From the NCBI RefSeq assembly GCF_010672525.1, contig NZ_JAAHGH010000002.1, positions 295,334 to 359,333 on the forward strand: DNA of 64,000 nucleotides. The letters run 5' to 3'. The notes under the pieces are model-generated. The model was not told the DNA's origin, did no database searches, and saw only the letters and a list, made by a program, of their open reading frames with translations. Below are positions 34,971-44,659 of this stretch, piece by piece (the first letter of the stretch is position 1; every line of letters begins with the position of its first letter). A program made the position numbers and the translations under genes. This DNA comes from Okeania sp. SIO2B3 (GTDB lineage Bacteria > Cyanobacteriota > Cyanobacteriia > Cyanobacteriales > Microcoleaceae).

Positions 34971-36513
34971 AAAATGAATTATAAGTCTAAGCATTTCCTG
35001 CAGAATGCTGCGCAAACAGCTATTGTTCAATAATTGATAATGGATAATTGATAATTACCTCTCCCTAAAAGAAAGAGGATTGAATAAAAGGAAAATTTTT
35101 TCTCTCTTGGTCGATTGGATATGGTTAGGAAACCCATCCATCCCACCCTACGGGAAGCTGCGCTAACGACCGCTTGTTTCTCCTTTAAAGGATTTAAATC
35201 TTAATTATTCGGTAATTAATAATTGCTTTTAAGGTTTGGAAAGGGGACTTTAGCAGTAACTTTTTATTCTTTCTCAATTTCAAAGATTGCTTTTAGTCAT
35301 AGCCAAAATTAATGGCTGATAGCTAATAGCTGACGGCTAAATACTTACTTATAAATAAAAGTAAGATGGGTAAGTTTTGACAATGAGCTATGAATAATTA
35401 ATAATTACCTTTCCTGAAAAGCAGATGATTGACTAAAAGGATTTTTTTCTTTGTTTTTCCTTGATGCGTAGAGGTTTTATAGCAATTTAATGTATAGCAG
35501 TTGAAAGAAAGATTAGGAGATATCAAAAGCTGAAAATTCAGACAAGTAAGATTTTTCCTTATTCCTTCTTCCTTCTGTTATAAAGTTGCACAGAATAAAC
35601 TTAAGTAGAGCATGGTGAATTATTACTACTTTTTTTGATTATTTATCCCTTAATTTTCAGATAGTCTACACAACTTAAATAGAACTGGTATCTGAGTAGA
35701 GTCTGTGAGAAAATTCTTGTTAATTGTTTTTCTAGGAATTTATGGCAATGATACTTTCAACAATTAATAATTAGGGTTTGCGTATGGAAAGTATGAGTGC
35801 TAGGGGTAGGAGTCAACCCACCCCTAACCCCTCCCAGGAGGGGAAGTTAGGAGTCAGGAGAAACGGGGAATTTAGAGGAGGTAGAAGTAAGAATTATCCC
35901 TCAATTTTTCTGTCCTTGATTTGCCCAAAATGCTAACTTTTTGAACGTTTTATACCAAATTGATAAATGTTTGCTACAAATATCTAGGGTATTTATTAGG
36001 AGTCAACCCACCCCTAACCCCTCCGAGGAGAGGAAGTCAGGAGTTAGGAGTCGTATAGGAATAGCTTTAATACCATTTTTTACGGCTTACATTATCTTTT
36101 TTTCTCAAAGGGACATCTCCTATCAATTATTTTTATCGCTCTTATTATTCGTAACATTCTTTCTTCAAATTGGTATTAGACCAAAACAAGCGCACTTTTT
36201 TGGAATTTCAGAAGGCTAAAACTTTTATCTGTCAATGCTTTGATAACTAATCAGTAAACCCTAATTAATAATTCACAATTACCTCTCCTTGAAAAGAAGA
36301 GAATTGACTCAAAGGAAAAATTTTTCTTGTTGATTCTTTAAAGGGAATAAAAAGCTGTCGATATTCGGAGTTTCTCGTAGGGTGAGATGGTGAGAAAATC
36401 TCGCCATATCCAATCGACCAACAGAAATAAAATTCAGTATTTAAAGCCTCCTACTTTAGTAGGAAATGCTTACGGAGATACTGTTAACTGATAACTGATA
36501 ACTGATAACTGAA
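34971..36513. repeat. 1.5-kb repeat-filled interval
   Basis: No gene seen. Contains the tgcagaatgctgcgcaaac module (34994-35017), the acctctccc ... gaggatt foldback with tcctaacc/gtttcct blocks (about 35052-35220), two aacccacccctaacccctcc repeats (35816 and 36005), a third partial copy of the foldback (about 36285-36475) and gataact heptamers at 36485-36510. Confidence 0.6.
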
Positions 36514-37431
36514 ATGACATTTACTCCACCACAAAATTTACCTCAAGAAGTAAAAATTAACCTCTTATTAACAGGAGGACATCAATATACTATTTATCTC
36601 AAATCTGATGCACCATTACTCCAACTTTTAGCCAAAACACTATTATCTAAACATCAAAAAACAGAAAATTCTACTCTATTTCAAATTCCTATAGGAGAAG
36701 GTCATTCTGCTTTATGTTTTCCTAGCGAACATTTAGTCGGAATGGTGACGGAACCACCAATATATTTGCAGCATTTACAGTCACAAGATACTCAATCTAA
36801 TATCAAAACTTCTACTCCTCCTCCTCCCTCTACAATAGACAATTTAGAATCTCGTTATTTACTCATAGAAAATTTTCTCACCCAATCAGAAAATCAACAA
36901 CTATTTAATTATGTTTTGCAAAGACAATCTGATTTTGTACCAACTACAACATCAACTAAGGCAGAAAATTATCGTCGCTCTTTAGTATTGCACTCGTTCC
37001 CAAAATTCAGAGAATTAATAGTCAACAGAATTCAAGAAGTTTTACCTGATGCGTTAAAACAGTTAAATATTCCAGAATTTTCAATTGCCGAAATTGAAAG
37101 TCAGTTAACAGCTCATAACGATAATAATTTCTATAAAATTCACAATGATAATGGTTCTCCGGATACTGCTACTAGAGTTTTTACTTATGTTTATTATTTT
37201 TATCAAGAACCAAAAGCATTTACAGGTGGTAATTTAATAATTTACGATAGTCAAATTAAAGGAAAATATTATGTGAAGGCTGACACATTTAAAACTATAG
37301 AACCTAAAAATAATAGTATTATATTTTTTCTAAGTCGTTATATGCACGAAGTTTTATCAGTAAGTTGCCCCTCTAAAGCTTTTTCAGATAGTCGATTTAC
37401 TATTAATGGTTGGATACGGAGAAATAATTAA
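36514..37431 (+). CDS. 2OG-Fe(II) oxygenase (prolyl 4-hydroxylase-like), two-domain
   Basis: 305 aa. Residues 1-95 form a separate N-terminal domain (KINLLLTGGHQYTIYLKSDA) followed by a Ser/Pro linker. The oxygenase core has H210-x-D212 in KIHNDNG, the distal H278 in RYMHEV and an arginine in DSRFTINGW that binds 2-oxoglutarate. The cupin strand FTGGNLIIYD is also typical. It probably hydroxylates a protein or natural-product side chain; the substrate is unknown. It is paralogous to the next gene, with 750 bp of duplicated and repeat sequence between them. Confidence 0.88.
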   Translation: MTFTPPQNLPQEVKINLLLTGGHQYTIYLKSDAPLLQLLAKTLLSKHQKTENSTLFQIPIGEGHSALCFPSEHLVGMVTEPPIYLQHLQSQDTQSNIKTSTPPPPSTIDNLESRYLLIENFLTQSENQQLFNYVLQRQSDFVPTTTSTKAENYRRSLVLHSFPKFRELIVNRIQEVLPDALKQLNIPEFSIAEIESQLTAHNDNNFYKIHNDNGSPDTATRVFTYVYYFYQEPKAFTGGNLIIYDSQIKGKYYVKADTFKTIEPKNNSIIFFLSRYMHEVLSVSCPSKAFSDSRFTINGWIRRNN

Positions 37432-37484
37432 TAATGAATAATGAATAATGAATAATGAATAATGAATAATGAATAATGAATAAT
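37431..37484. repeat. (gaataat)n heptamer tandem repeat
   Basis: About seven copies of a 7-bp unit directly after the oxygenase stop codon. Confidence 0.9.
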
Positions 37485-37544
37485 TACAGCATATTTCGGG
37501 CAAACAAAAAGTAAGCATTTCCTGCGGAATGCTGCACAAACATC

Positions 37545-37788
37545 ACTTTTCATTGTCCTTGAATACTAATTCCTTCTTCCAAGATAATGACTTAATAACT
37601 CATAGCTGATATCTGATAGCTGACTGCTGAATGCTTGCATATTATGCTGTCTGAGTTCTCAGCTTTTGATATATCTGCGCCTTTCCCTTCGACTACTATA
37701 TAATTCACCAATAAATAATCTATTAGCTGCCTTAAAATTTATTTGATATTGAGTCTTTAAATAGTAAAAGATTCTAAATTTAAATTAA
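37545..37788. repeat. 240-bp direct repeat, copy 1
   Basis: Nearly identical to 37848-38084 (differences mainly a 7-bp tandem indel near 37601 and a few substitutions). It contains gctgatagctga heptamer-like units and a conserved ttgatatatctgcgcctt stretch. Confidence 0.9.
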
Positions 37789-37847
37789 TCAAGGAATAAA
37801 AAATAAAACAATGACCAAGGTTAGCTGAAAGGACTATTTCATTGCTA

Positions 37848-38084
37848 ACTTTTCATTCTCCTTGAATACTAATTCCTTCTTCCAAGATAATGACTTAATA
37901 ACTAATAGCTGATAGCTGACTGCTGAATGCTTGCATATTGTGTTGTCTGAGTTCTCAGCTTTTGATATATCTGCGCCTTTAGCTTCGACTACTATATAAT
38001 TCACCAATAAATAATCTATTAGCTGCCTTAAAATTTATTTGATATTGAGTCTTTAAATAGTAAAAGATTCTAAATTTAAATTAA
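37848..38084. repeat. 240-bp direct repeat, copy 2
   Basis: Second copy of 37545-37788, upstream of the second 2OG oxygenase. The 59 bp between the copies is unrelated. Confidence 0.9.
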
Positions 38085-38157
38085 CTATGGTACTTTATTT
38101 GTAACTTTTGATGATCAAACTTGATTCTCATGACATATCTATAAATTGGTATAACTA

Positions 38158-38775
38158 ATGATACTTAGTGACAAAAATAATCAAAATCTGATTAAATCAA
38201 AATGTGTAAAAATTGAGAATTTTTTAACAGAAGTAGAAAATCAAAAAATTCTAGCATCTGTAATTAAACTAGAAGCATATTTTGAAAAAAGTACTACTAG
38301 CATCAATGACCCTGAATTTCGCAAATCAAGAGTCTTACATTTAGCGCCTATTTCCAAAGCTAGAATTAGTCATCGAATTAAGTTAGTTTTACCTCAAGTT
38401 TTATCTAAACTGAGTCATAAAATATTTCCAATAGCTAAAATAGAAGCGCAAGTAACAGCTCATAATCATGGTCATTATTATCAAGCTCATAATGATAATG
38501 GAATGCCTGAAGTTGCGAAAAGAGAAATTACTTACATTTATTATTTTCACCAACAACCTAAAAATTTTTCTGGTGGAGAATTAGTGCTATATGATGGAAA
38601 AATAGATAATAATTATTATACTCAGGCAAATTCATTCAAAAAAATTGCACCTATAAATAATACTATTATTTTCTTTCCTAGTCGTTATTGGCATGAAGTT
38701 TTACCAGTAAATTGTCCTTCTAAAACTTTTGCAGATAGTCGCTTTACTATTAATGGTTGGATCTGGAGAAATTAA
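38158..38775 (+). CDS. 2OG-Fe(II) oxygenase, single-domain paralogue
   Basis: 205 aa, lacking the N-terminal domain of its upstream paralogue but with the same core: H111-x-D113 in QAHNDNGMP, a FSGGELVLYD strand, H179 in RYWHEVLPVN and the arginine in DSRFTINGW. All metal and co-substrate residues are kept, so it should be active. Divergence between the two is well beyond a recent duplication, although the surrounding repeats are near-identical. Confidence 0.87.
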   Translation: MILSDKNNQNLIKSKCVKIENFLTEVENQKILASVIKLEAYFEKSTTSINDPEFRKSRVLHLAPISKARISHRIKLVLPQVLSKLSHKIFPIAKIEAQVTAHNHGHYYQAHNDNGMPEVAKREITYIYYFHQQPKNFSGGELVLYDGKIDNNYYTQANSFKKIAPINNTIIFFPSRYWHEVLPVNCPSKTFADSRFTINGWIWRN

Positions 38776-39043
38776 ACAGTTAAAGAAGGGAGTAGGGAGT
38801 AGGGAGTAGGGAGTAGAAAAGAAGAAAAACAACTGTGCCTCAGTAACTTGATAAACGCTATATTACCTAAAAATTATGGTATAAAGCACCCTCCTTTTAA
38901 GGAGATAAAAAAATAGAATATTCGCCAAGGTCAAGCTTCCTTATTACAGGAGGTATTGATAACTGATAACTGATAACTGAAATTACCTTCTTTTATTCTC
39001 CATTTATATCTCAAATGTCAACTTTGTATATGCTAAAATGCTA

Positions 39044-39162
39044 GGGTGCATCTCATATTTGCAAAAATACTTTTTTCCTATATATTCCCTGTTACCTGTT
39101 CCCTGTTCCCTGTTCCCTAAAAGCGATAAATTTTTGGCTTTATTCAAAATTGAGATGCACCC
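39044..39162 (-). mobile_element. MITE, copy A (8-bp target duplication)
   Basis: Terminal inverted repeats gggtgcatctca/tgagatgcaccc are flanked on both sides by the 8-mer aaatgcta, a perfect target-site duplication. The core carries gttccct heptamers and tttttggctttattca. It is inverted relative to the copies at 43337 and 49849. Confidence 0.85.
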
Positions 39163-39198
39163 AAATGCTATTTCTGAAACCAGAGAAATTATAGAATT

Positions 39199-40074
39199 AT
39201 GGCAAGTAGATTTCCAGCAACTAAAATGTTTAATCTGTCTAGTAAACCAACTATTTCAATGCAGATGATGTGGGTGGGCTTAATCATTACAGTTTTATTT
39301 ATATTAATTGCTATTTTATCTCCACTTTTAGAAAATTTAGACTTGCTCCAAGACCCCCAGGAATTTCTCAGTAACCCCATTCATCAATCACCATCTTTTG
39401 AACATTGGTTTGGCACAAATCGTCAAGGTTATGATGTATTTTCCCGAACATTATTTGGCGTACAAGTTGCTTGGCAAGTTGTAATTTTAGCCACAGCATT
39501 AAGTTTAATTATTGGCGTACCTCTAGGAATGGTAAGCGGTTATCTTGGCGGTAGAATTGATAAGATTTTAATATTTTTTATGGATACCGTTTATACTTTG
39601 CCAGGATTATTACTTTCAATAACTCTAGCTTTTGTCGTGGGAAAAGGAATATTAAATGCAGCGATCGCTCTGAGTATTGCTTATATTCCACAATATTATC
39701 GAGTAGTTCGTAACCATACAGTTAGTGTAAAAAATGAACTTTTTATTGAGGCAGCAAAAGCGATGGGTGCTAATACTTGGAGAGTATTAACTCGTTATTT
39801 ATTTCTTAATGTTATTCAGAGCGTACCTGTGTTGTTTACTCTTAATGCTGCGGATGCAGTTCTAGTATTAGGAGGATTGGGATTTTTAGGATTAGGATTA
39901 CCTCCTGAAACTGCTGAATGGGGAAATGATTTAAGGTTAGCTTTAGATGCTTTACCCACAGGTATTTGGTGGACTGCTTTTTTCCCTGGTTGTGCTTTAA
40001 CTTTAATGGTAATTGGTTTATCTTTATTAGGGGAAGGATTGAATGAATTTGTTAATCCTAAGTTCAGAAATTAA
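39199..40074 (+). CDS. ABC transporter permease, DppC/OppC type
   Basis: 291 aa. An N-terminal helix (MMWVGLIITVLFILIAIL) and a periplasmic FGTNRQGYDVFSR segment lead into five more helices. The cytoplasmic EAA loop EAAKAMGANTWRVLTRYLF docks the ATPase. GGLGFLGLGLPPETAEWGND is the signature after it. It is a dipeptide, oligopeptide or nickel-type importer subunit. No substrate-binding protein, second permease or ATPase lies in the window, so the gene is an orphan whose partners must be elsewhere. MITE copy A ends 36 bp before its start codon. Confidence 0.9.
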   Translation: MASRFPATKMFNLSSKPTISMQMMWVGLIITVLFILIAILSPLLENLDLLQDPQEFLSNPIHQSPSFEHWFGTNRQGYDVFSRTLFGVQVAWQVVILATALSLIIGVPLGMVSGYLGGRIDKILIFFMDTVYTLPGLLLSITLAFVVGKGILNAAIALSIAYIPQYYRVVRNHTVSVKNELFIEAAKAMGANTWRVLTRYLFLNVIQSVPVLFTLNAADAVLVLGGLGFLGLGLPPETAEWGNDLRLALDALPTGIWWTAFFPGCALTLMVIGLSLLGEGLNEFVNPKFRN

Positions 40075-40958
40075 TGAAGAAGGAAGAGGGAAGAAGGAAG
40101 AAGGAAGAAGGAAGTAAAAAAGAAGGAAGAAGGAAGAAGGAAGAAGGAAGGTTGATTATTAATATTTTGTTGTTTTAGATATTTTATAAGTCAAGGGTAG
40201 TAATGGCAGTTGTTATCAAACCTAGTATTGGACTGTTTAATCTTAAATGTTGCAATCGCAAATTTTTAACAGATAACTTCTTCTATAGCGTTTTCAAAGG
40301 AGAAGGCAGAAAGAAGAAGGAAGAAGAAAGGTTGATTATTAATATAGAGTTGGTTATTTACTAACAGTAAAAAGTCTGGCAAATCTTCTTAACTGTTCCT
40401 AGATGAGCTGTTGTCCGTTGCCTAAAAGCGACCAGGTTTTTTACGCAACTCAAATGAAATTACTATAGCTATAATGACAAATCTAAAGCACTATTTTAGC
40501 TGAAACAGTTTACCGAATAATTAAGGTTTAAACCCTCTCCTTTAAAGGAAAAAAAGCGGTTGAGGGATGGATGGTTTTCCTAACTATATCCAATCAACCA
40601 AGAGAAGAAAAAATTTTCCCTACCGCGTCAATCCTCTTCTTTTTAAGGAGAGGTAATTGTTAATTATTGCTCTGCTGATTAAATCTAAAAGTATTGACAT
40701 ATAAAAATAAGTGCCTTTTTGGGGTCGAATTGCAGTGCAAATTTTTCAGTTCTTCATACTCATACATATTAGTATTTTAGGCAAGAGTTGGGCAGAAAAA
40801 TCCCAAATTGACAATTCTTACTCCTACCTCCTCGCTAATTCCCATTTCTCCCCTCCTGGGAGGGGGAGGGGCGAGGGGTGGGTTGTCTCCTGTCTCCTAC
40901 CCCTACTAAAAGACTTTTGAGGGCAAACCCTAATTATTAATTATTAATTATTAATTAA
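40075..40958. repeat. Repeat-filled interval
   Basis: (gaaggaa)n blocks at 40078-40150 and 40310-40330, an inverted copy of the ccgaataattaagg ... acctct foldback at about 40513-40660, and a ctcctgggaggggg block at 40852-40890. No gene seen. Confidence 0.65.
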
Positions 40959-41861
40959 TTACCATCTACCAAAAGCACCCCATACTGCCCCAGAAATTAT
41001 GCCCCAAATTGACCCAATACCTGCACCAATAATTACTCCTCTAAGTAAAGTAACTTGACGAATAATTCCTAAACTTAAAAAGAAATCATCTCCCATAGTT
41101 GTAGACAAAATAGCTCCAATAATTCCCCAAGCGATCGCCGTCAAAAAACAACCCCAAATTGCACCTAAAATTGCACCTCTTATCCCAATTAATTCTAATG
41201 CTAAAGGTAAAGGAGGAGCCATAATTAATCCACCTAATATAATTCCAGATATTGCTCCACCAATAGCACCATTACCACCACCAAAAATTACTGTAGCTAT
41301 TAATAATTGAGGCAAGTTACTAGAAGTAAGATCAATATTTGTTTGACTCCAAAACAGTAGACAAACTGTGGCAATTATACCTACAATCGTGCCAAAAAAA
41401 GAACCCCAAATTGCACCTAAAATTGCTCCCGACTTACCCCAAATTCTCACACCCCCCAAAAACATAGGAGGTTTAAATAGACTCCAAACAAAACCAAAAG
41501 TTGCTCCCATAAATGCTCCTGATATATATGCTCTACCAAAATTAGCATCCCGATTTAATATTGCTAACATTAATCCTCCTATAGCACCGCCCAGGAAAAA
41601 CCCACCAACAATTCCAAATATTATATAATTTTTGCTAGATTCATCCTGTCTTCCCATTAATGATTTCCAAATTAAGCTAATAATTGTACACCACAAAATA
41701 CCCATTAATAATGCACTGACAATAGTGACTAAATTTTGATTAATTCCTATAGATAAACCAGCTAAAGTAGCACAAAATAAAATACCCCAAATAGTACCAC
41801 CAATTGTGCCCCAAATTATCTTATGAACTATATTTGTCCGATCGCTAGGTAACTCTCTCAT
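40959..41861 (-). CDS. Glycine-rich multi-pass membrane protein
   Basis: 300 aa with about ten hydrophobic stretches packed with GxxxG/GAIxGAIWG motifs (GTIGGTIWGILF, GGFFLGGAIGGLML, GAIGGAISGIILGG). The repeated G-A-I-W-G pattern about every 45 residues suggests internal duplication and a Gly-zipper bundle. The family is frequent in filamentous cyanobacteria; I know of no function. The decayed FGE-domain remnant lies 120 bp upstream on the same strand. Confidence 0.65.
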   Translation of the reverse strand: MRELPSDRTNIVHKIIWGTIGGTIWGILFCATLAGLSIGINQNLVTIVSALLMGILWCTIISLIWKSLMGRQDESSKNYIIFGIVGGFFLGGAIGGLMLAILNRDANFGRAYISGAFMGATFGFVWSLFKPPMFLGGVRIWGKSGAILGAIWGSFFGTIVGIIATVCLLFWSQTNIDLTSSNLPQLLIATVIFGGGNGAIGGAISGIILGGLIMAPPLPLALELIGIRGAILGAIWGCFLTAIAWGIIGAILSTTMGDDFFLSLGIIRQVTLLRGVIIGAGIGSIWGIISGAVWGAFGRW

Positions 41862-41980
41862 AATTTTTATTGTTGCTACAGCATGAAGGTTTTAAATGTT
41901 AAGTTTTAGGTAGATAAACTTTTTTTACCTCATACCTAATACCTAACACTTACAACCTTATTTTCAATTTAAGCTACTAC

Positions 41981-42181
41981 TTAAAATCTTCTCCAATAAA
42001 GTACTAGAAATCCTGAAAAATTATCTTTACTATCAGGAATTAAAGCATAACGAGACCTACTACCACAACGCCTAGTACCAATCTTCCAAGAACCTCCTCT
42101 TACAACTTTATATAAATTTTTTTCATATTCTCAAATCCTACCATTTGATGGTGCAAAATTATAATTACCATATAAGCACTC
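41981..42181 (-). pseudogene. FGE-sulfatase/C-type-lectin-fold domain remnant
   Basis: The minus strand reads YKVVRGGSWKIGTRRCGSRS, then RYALIPDSKDNFSGFLVLYW. This is the C-terminal RGGSW ... CxSRxR ... GFxV block of the FGE domains carried by the kinase genes at 52.8-61.5 kb. An in-frame TGA lies upstream (GRI-stop), and everything before YGNYNFAPSNG is missing. It is a relic of a further member of the family. Confidence 0.7.
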
Positions 42182-43336
42182 AGCTTTTAGCTGTTTCATA
42201 AATAATTAATATACACTCTCCCTCGTCAAGGTCAGTTTTTTTCCAATACTTTTAATTATCCTTAAATCTATCAGCTATTAATTTCTGCTCAAAAAGCAAT
42301 AAATTAATAGCTGATAGTTGATAGCTGAGTGCTGAATTATTACTTTGTAATTGCTACTATTTCTCTAAATATTTCACTGTATAAATATTCTTTGATTAAA
42401 AACATTTTTAGACGTTGCTTTTAAGTTTTATGGTAAGCATTTCCTCCGGAATGCTGCGCAAACAGCCGTCAGCTATCAGCCAGCCTCCTAGGTCGGAACT
42501 GCGAACTTCAGCTATTGCTTCTTTTTAGTTCTAGATAAAAGCTTTACTAATTGAGTGAGAATTAAATTTTACTCCTAAAAACTGGCTTGAAAGTCTATAT
42601 ATTAAAACCCTCTTATAAGAGCTGAGAGCTGACAGCTAATAGCTGTTTCGGAGCATTCCGCAGGAAATACTTACGTTTTATGACCTCATATTATCAACTT
42701 TTAATGTTTGAAATTCAAAAGTATTATTTGAAGCGTTAGTAATTCTTGATTTTAGTTCACTCGCATAATTTTTATACAAAAACACACTACCACTCAAACT
42801 AAAATATATTATGCATAAGCTCAAAAAAATTATACAATCTCACCGGTCGCTCATACTGTTATTTGATTAAGTTATGGATAAGCTATTCCACATTTTAACT
42901 AAGTCAGAAGTTGTTTTTGTAACGGGAATTTGACCAAGCATCCAAAAACATTTCACCTTAAAAAGCGGGGTTTTAGACCCAATTATTTTGATAAACTGTA
43001 AATCTAAACCTAGAGTTGAAAAATAAAAAAGTGCTAATAGCTTAAAAGTTTTTCTCTATTATCGAATAATTAAGGTTTAAACCCTCTTATTAGTTGAATA
43101 AATAAAGCAAACAATCCTGTTCCTCAATCAGATCCATTTTCAGAAAAAGTAATTATTAATTCTTAATTGTTAATTATTAATTGTTGAACTGGAGTAGTTA
43201 TCTGAACTATTACCAAAATCAATCTATATGAGCTTCCGCAAAATATAAACAGTTTTATATGTAAAAATTTTGATAATTATTATTGATAGATTATTATCTT
43301 TAATCACTTAACCTTTATTCATACCAAAGATGATAT
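42182..43336. repeat. Gene-free interval with dispersed repeats
   Basis: gcatttcctccggaatgctg module at 42440-42463, its inverted partner at 42644-42666, tagctgatagttgata heptamers at 42306-42325 and ttaattgttaattattaatt runs at about 43160-43185. No gene seen. Confidence 0.55.
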
Positions 43337-43479
43337 GGGTGCATCTCAATGCGTGAATAAAGCCAAAAATTTATCGCTTTTAGGCAACAGCTCCGGAAAG
43401 CAACAGGCAACAGGGAATAGAGAATAGGGAATAGGGAATATATAGGAAAAAAGTATTTTTGCAAATATGAGATGCACCC
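43337..43479 (+). mobile_element. MITE, copy B (8-bp target duplication)
   Basis: Same termini as the 39044 element, flanked on both sides by gatgatat (perfect 8-bp duplication). The internal agggaata heptad-like tract is longer than in copy C. Confidence 0.88.
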
Positions 43480-43518
43480 GATGATATGATAGTTAAAACT
43501 TATTTTTGATGATATTTT

Positions 43519-44076
43519 ATGCACAATCAAGAACCACCCAAAATTATTAAACAACGTCTGCAATATCAAGGCAGAAAATTTAACTTTGACGTTAACTATA
43601 TGCGTCTACCCAATGGAGTTGAAGGAGACTGGGAATGTATTCGTCATCCGGGAGGAGCTTTATGTATTCCTGTTACTTCAGATGGAAAATTAGTCTTAGT
43701 AAAACAATATCGATTTGCTATTAAAGATAGGATTTTAGAATTTCCAGCAGGTACAATAGAAGAAAATGAAAATCCTGCTGATACTATCAAACGAGAAATA
43801 GAAGAAGAAACAGGTTATCGCGCTCATAAATGGCAAAAATTAGGAGAATTTCCTCTCGCTCCTGGATACTCGGATGAATTTATTTATGCTTTTTTAGCAG
43901 AAGATTTAGAAAAATTGGAAAGTCCACCAGCGCAAGATATTGATGAAGATATAGAAACAGTTTTAATGACGCCTCAGGAATTAGAAAAGGCTATCTTTGA
44001 TGGAGAAATTGTTGATGCTAAGTCAATTTGTAGTTTATTCTTGGCGAAACCATTTTTATCAGGAAATAAGAAGTAA
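43519..44076 (+). CDS. Nudix hydrolase, ADP-ribose pyrophosphatase type
   Basis: 185 aa. The Nudix box GTIEENENPADTIKREIEEE followed by TGY fits G-x5-E-x7-REUxEExGU, and the acidic residues bind Mg. ECIRHPGGALCIPV and KQYRFAIKDRILEFPAGT are as in NudF/ADP-ribose pyrophosphatases, and the PGYSDEFIYAF region after the box supports that subgroup. It probably cleaves ADP-ribose or ADP-sugars in the cytoplasm. The MITE copy B ends 39 bp upstream. Confidence 0.9.
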   Translation: MHNQEPPKIIKQRLQYQGRKFNFDVNYMRLPNGVEGDWECIRHPGGALCIPVTSDGKLVLVKQYRFAIKDRILEFPAGTIEENENPADTIKREIEEETGYRAHKWQKLGEFPLAPGYSDEFIYAFLAEDLEKLESPPAQDIDEDIETVLMTPQELEKAIFDGEIVDAKSICSLFLAKPFLSGNKK

Positions 44077-44659
44077 GAAGGAAGAAGGGGTTTAGTTATC
44101 TAGGCGATGAGTTATCTATAGCAGAAGGAAAAAGCTTGGGTTGTCTGAATGTTAAGTTTTTGATATTTCCTAAGCTTTGCTTCGAGTGCTATCTTAACCA
44201 AGAATTTAGTATCAATGCCTGAAAATTGGTATTAAACTTAAAATTAAATTTTCATCTTTCCTTTTCCTTTGAACAAAGCAAGCAAATAACAAAAATGAAG
44301 ACTGTAAAGGAGTACTGATAACTGAAATGACCTCTCCTGAAAAATAAGAGGATTAACTAAAAAGACAAAAGAATGATTTTTTTCGTGAAAATGAGAGACT
44401 TAAAGCCTGAAATAATTAATCATTAATAATTTTGTTAAATCGAGATTATAGCTGAATTGGAATTACTATAAACCTAAGCATTCGACAGGAAATGCTTACC
44501 TACAAACAAAAATTTTCTAATTAACAGTAAACTTAAAATTATAGCAATCTAAGGAGAAATCAAAAGCTTAAAATTAAGACAAGGTAAGATTTTTCCTTCT
44601 TCCTTCTTCCTTCTTCCTTCTTCCTTCTTCCTTCTGCTATAACAATAAAATTAAAATAA
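44077..44659. repeat. Intergenic with (ttccttc)n
   Basis: tccttcttccttcttccttc repeats at 44588-44635 directly before the photolyase gene, and degenerate copies of the acctctcctgaaa foldback near 44330-44420. No gene seen. Confidence 0.6.

Noticed and set aside
35941..36219. A 92-aa plus-strand frame
   Set aside because: Half of it is the acccacccctaacccctcc repeat, and there is no ribosome binding site or recognisable domain.
37431..37484. Regular short repeats suggesting a CRISPR array
   Set aside because: The unit is a 7-mer without spacers, and all similar tracts in the window are simple heptamer tandems; there are no cas genes.
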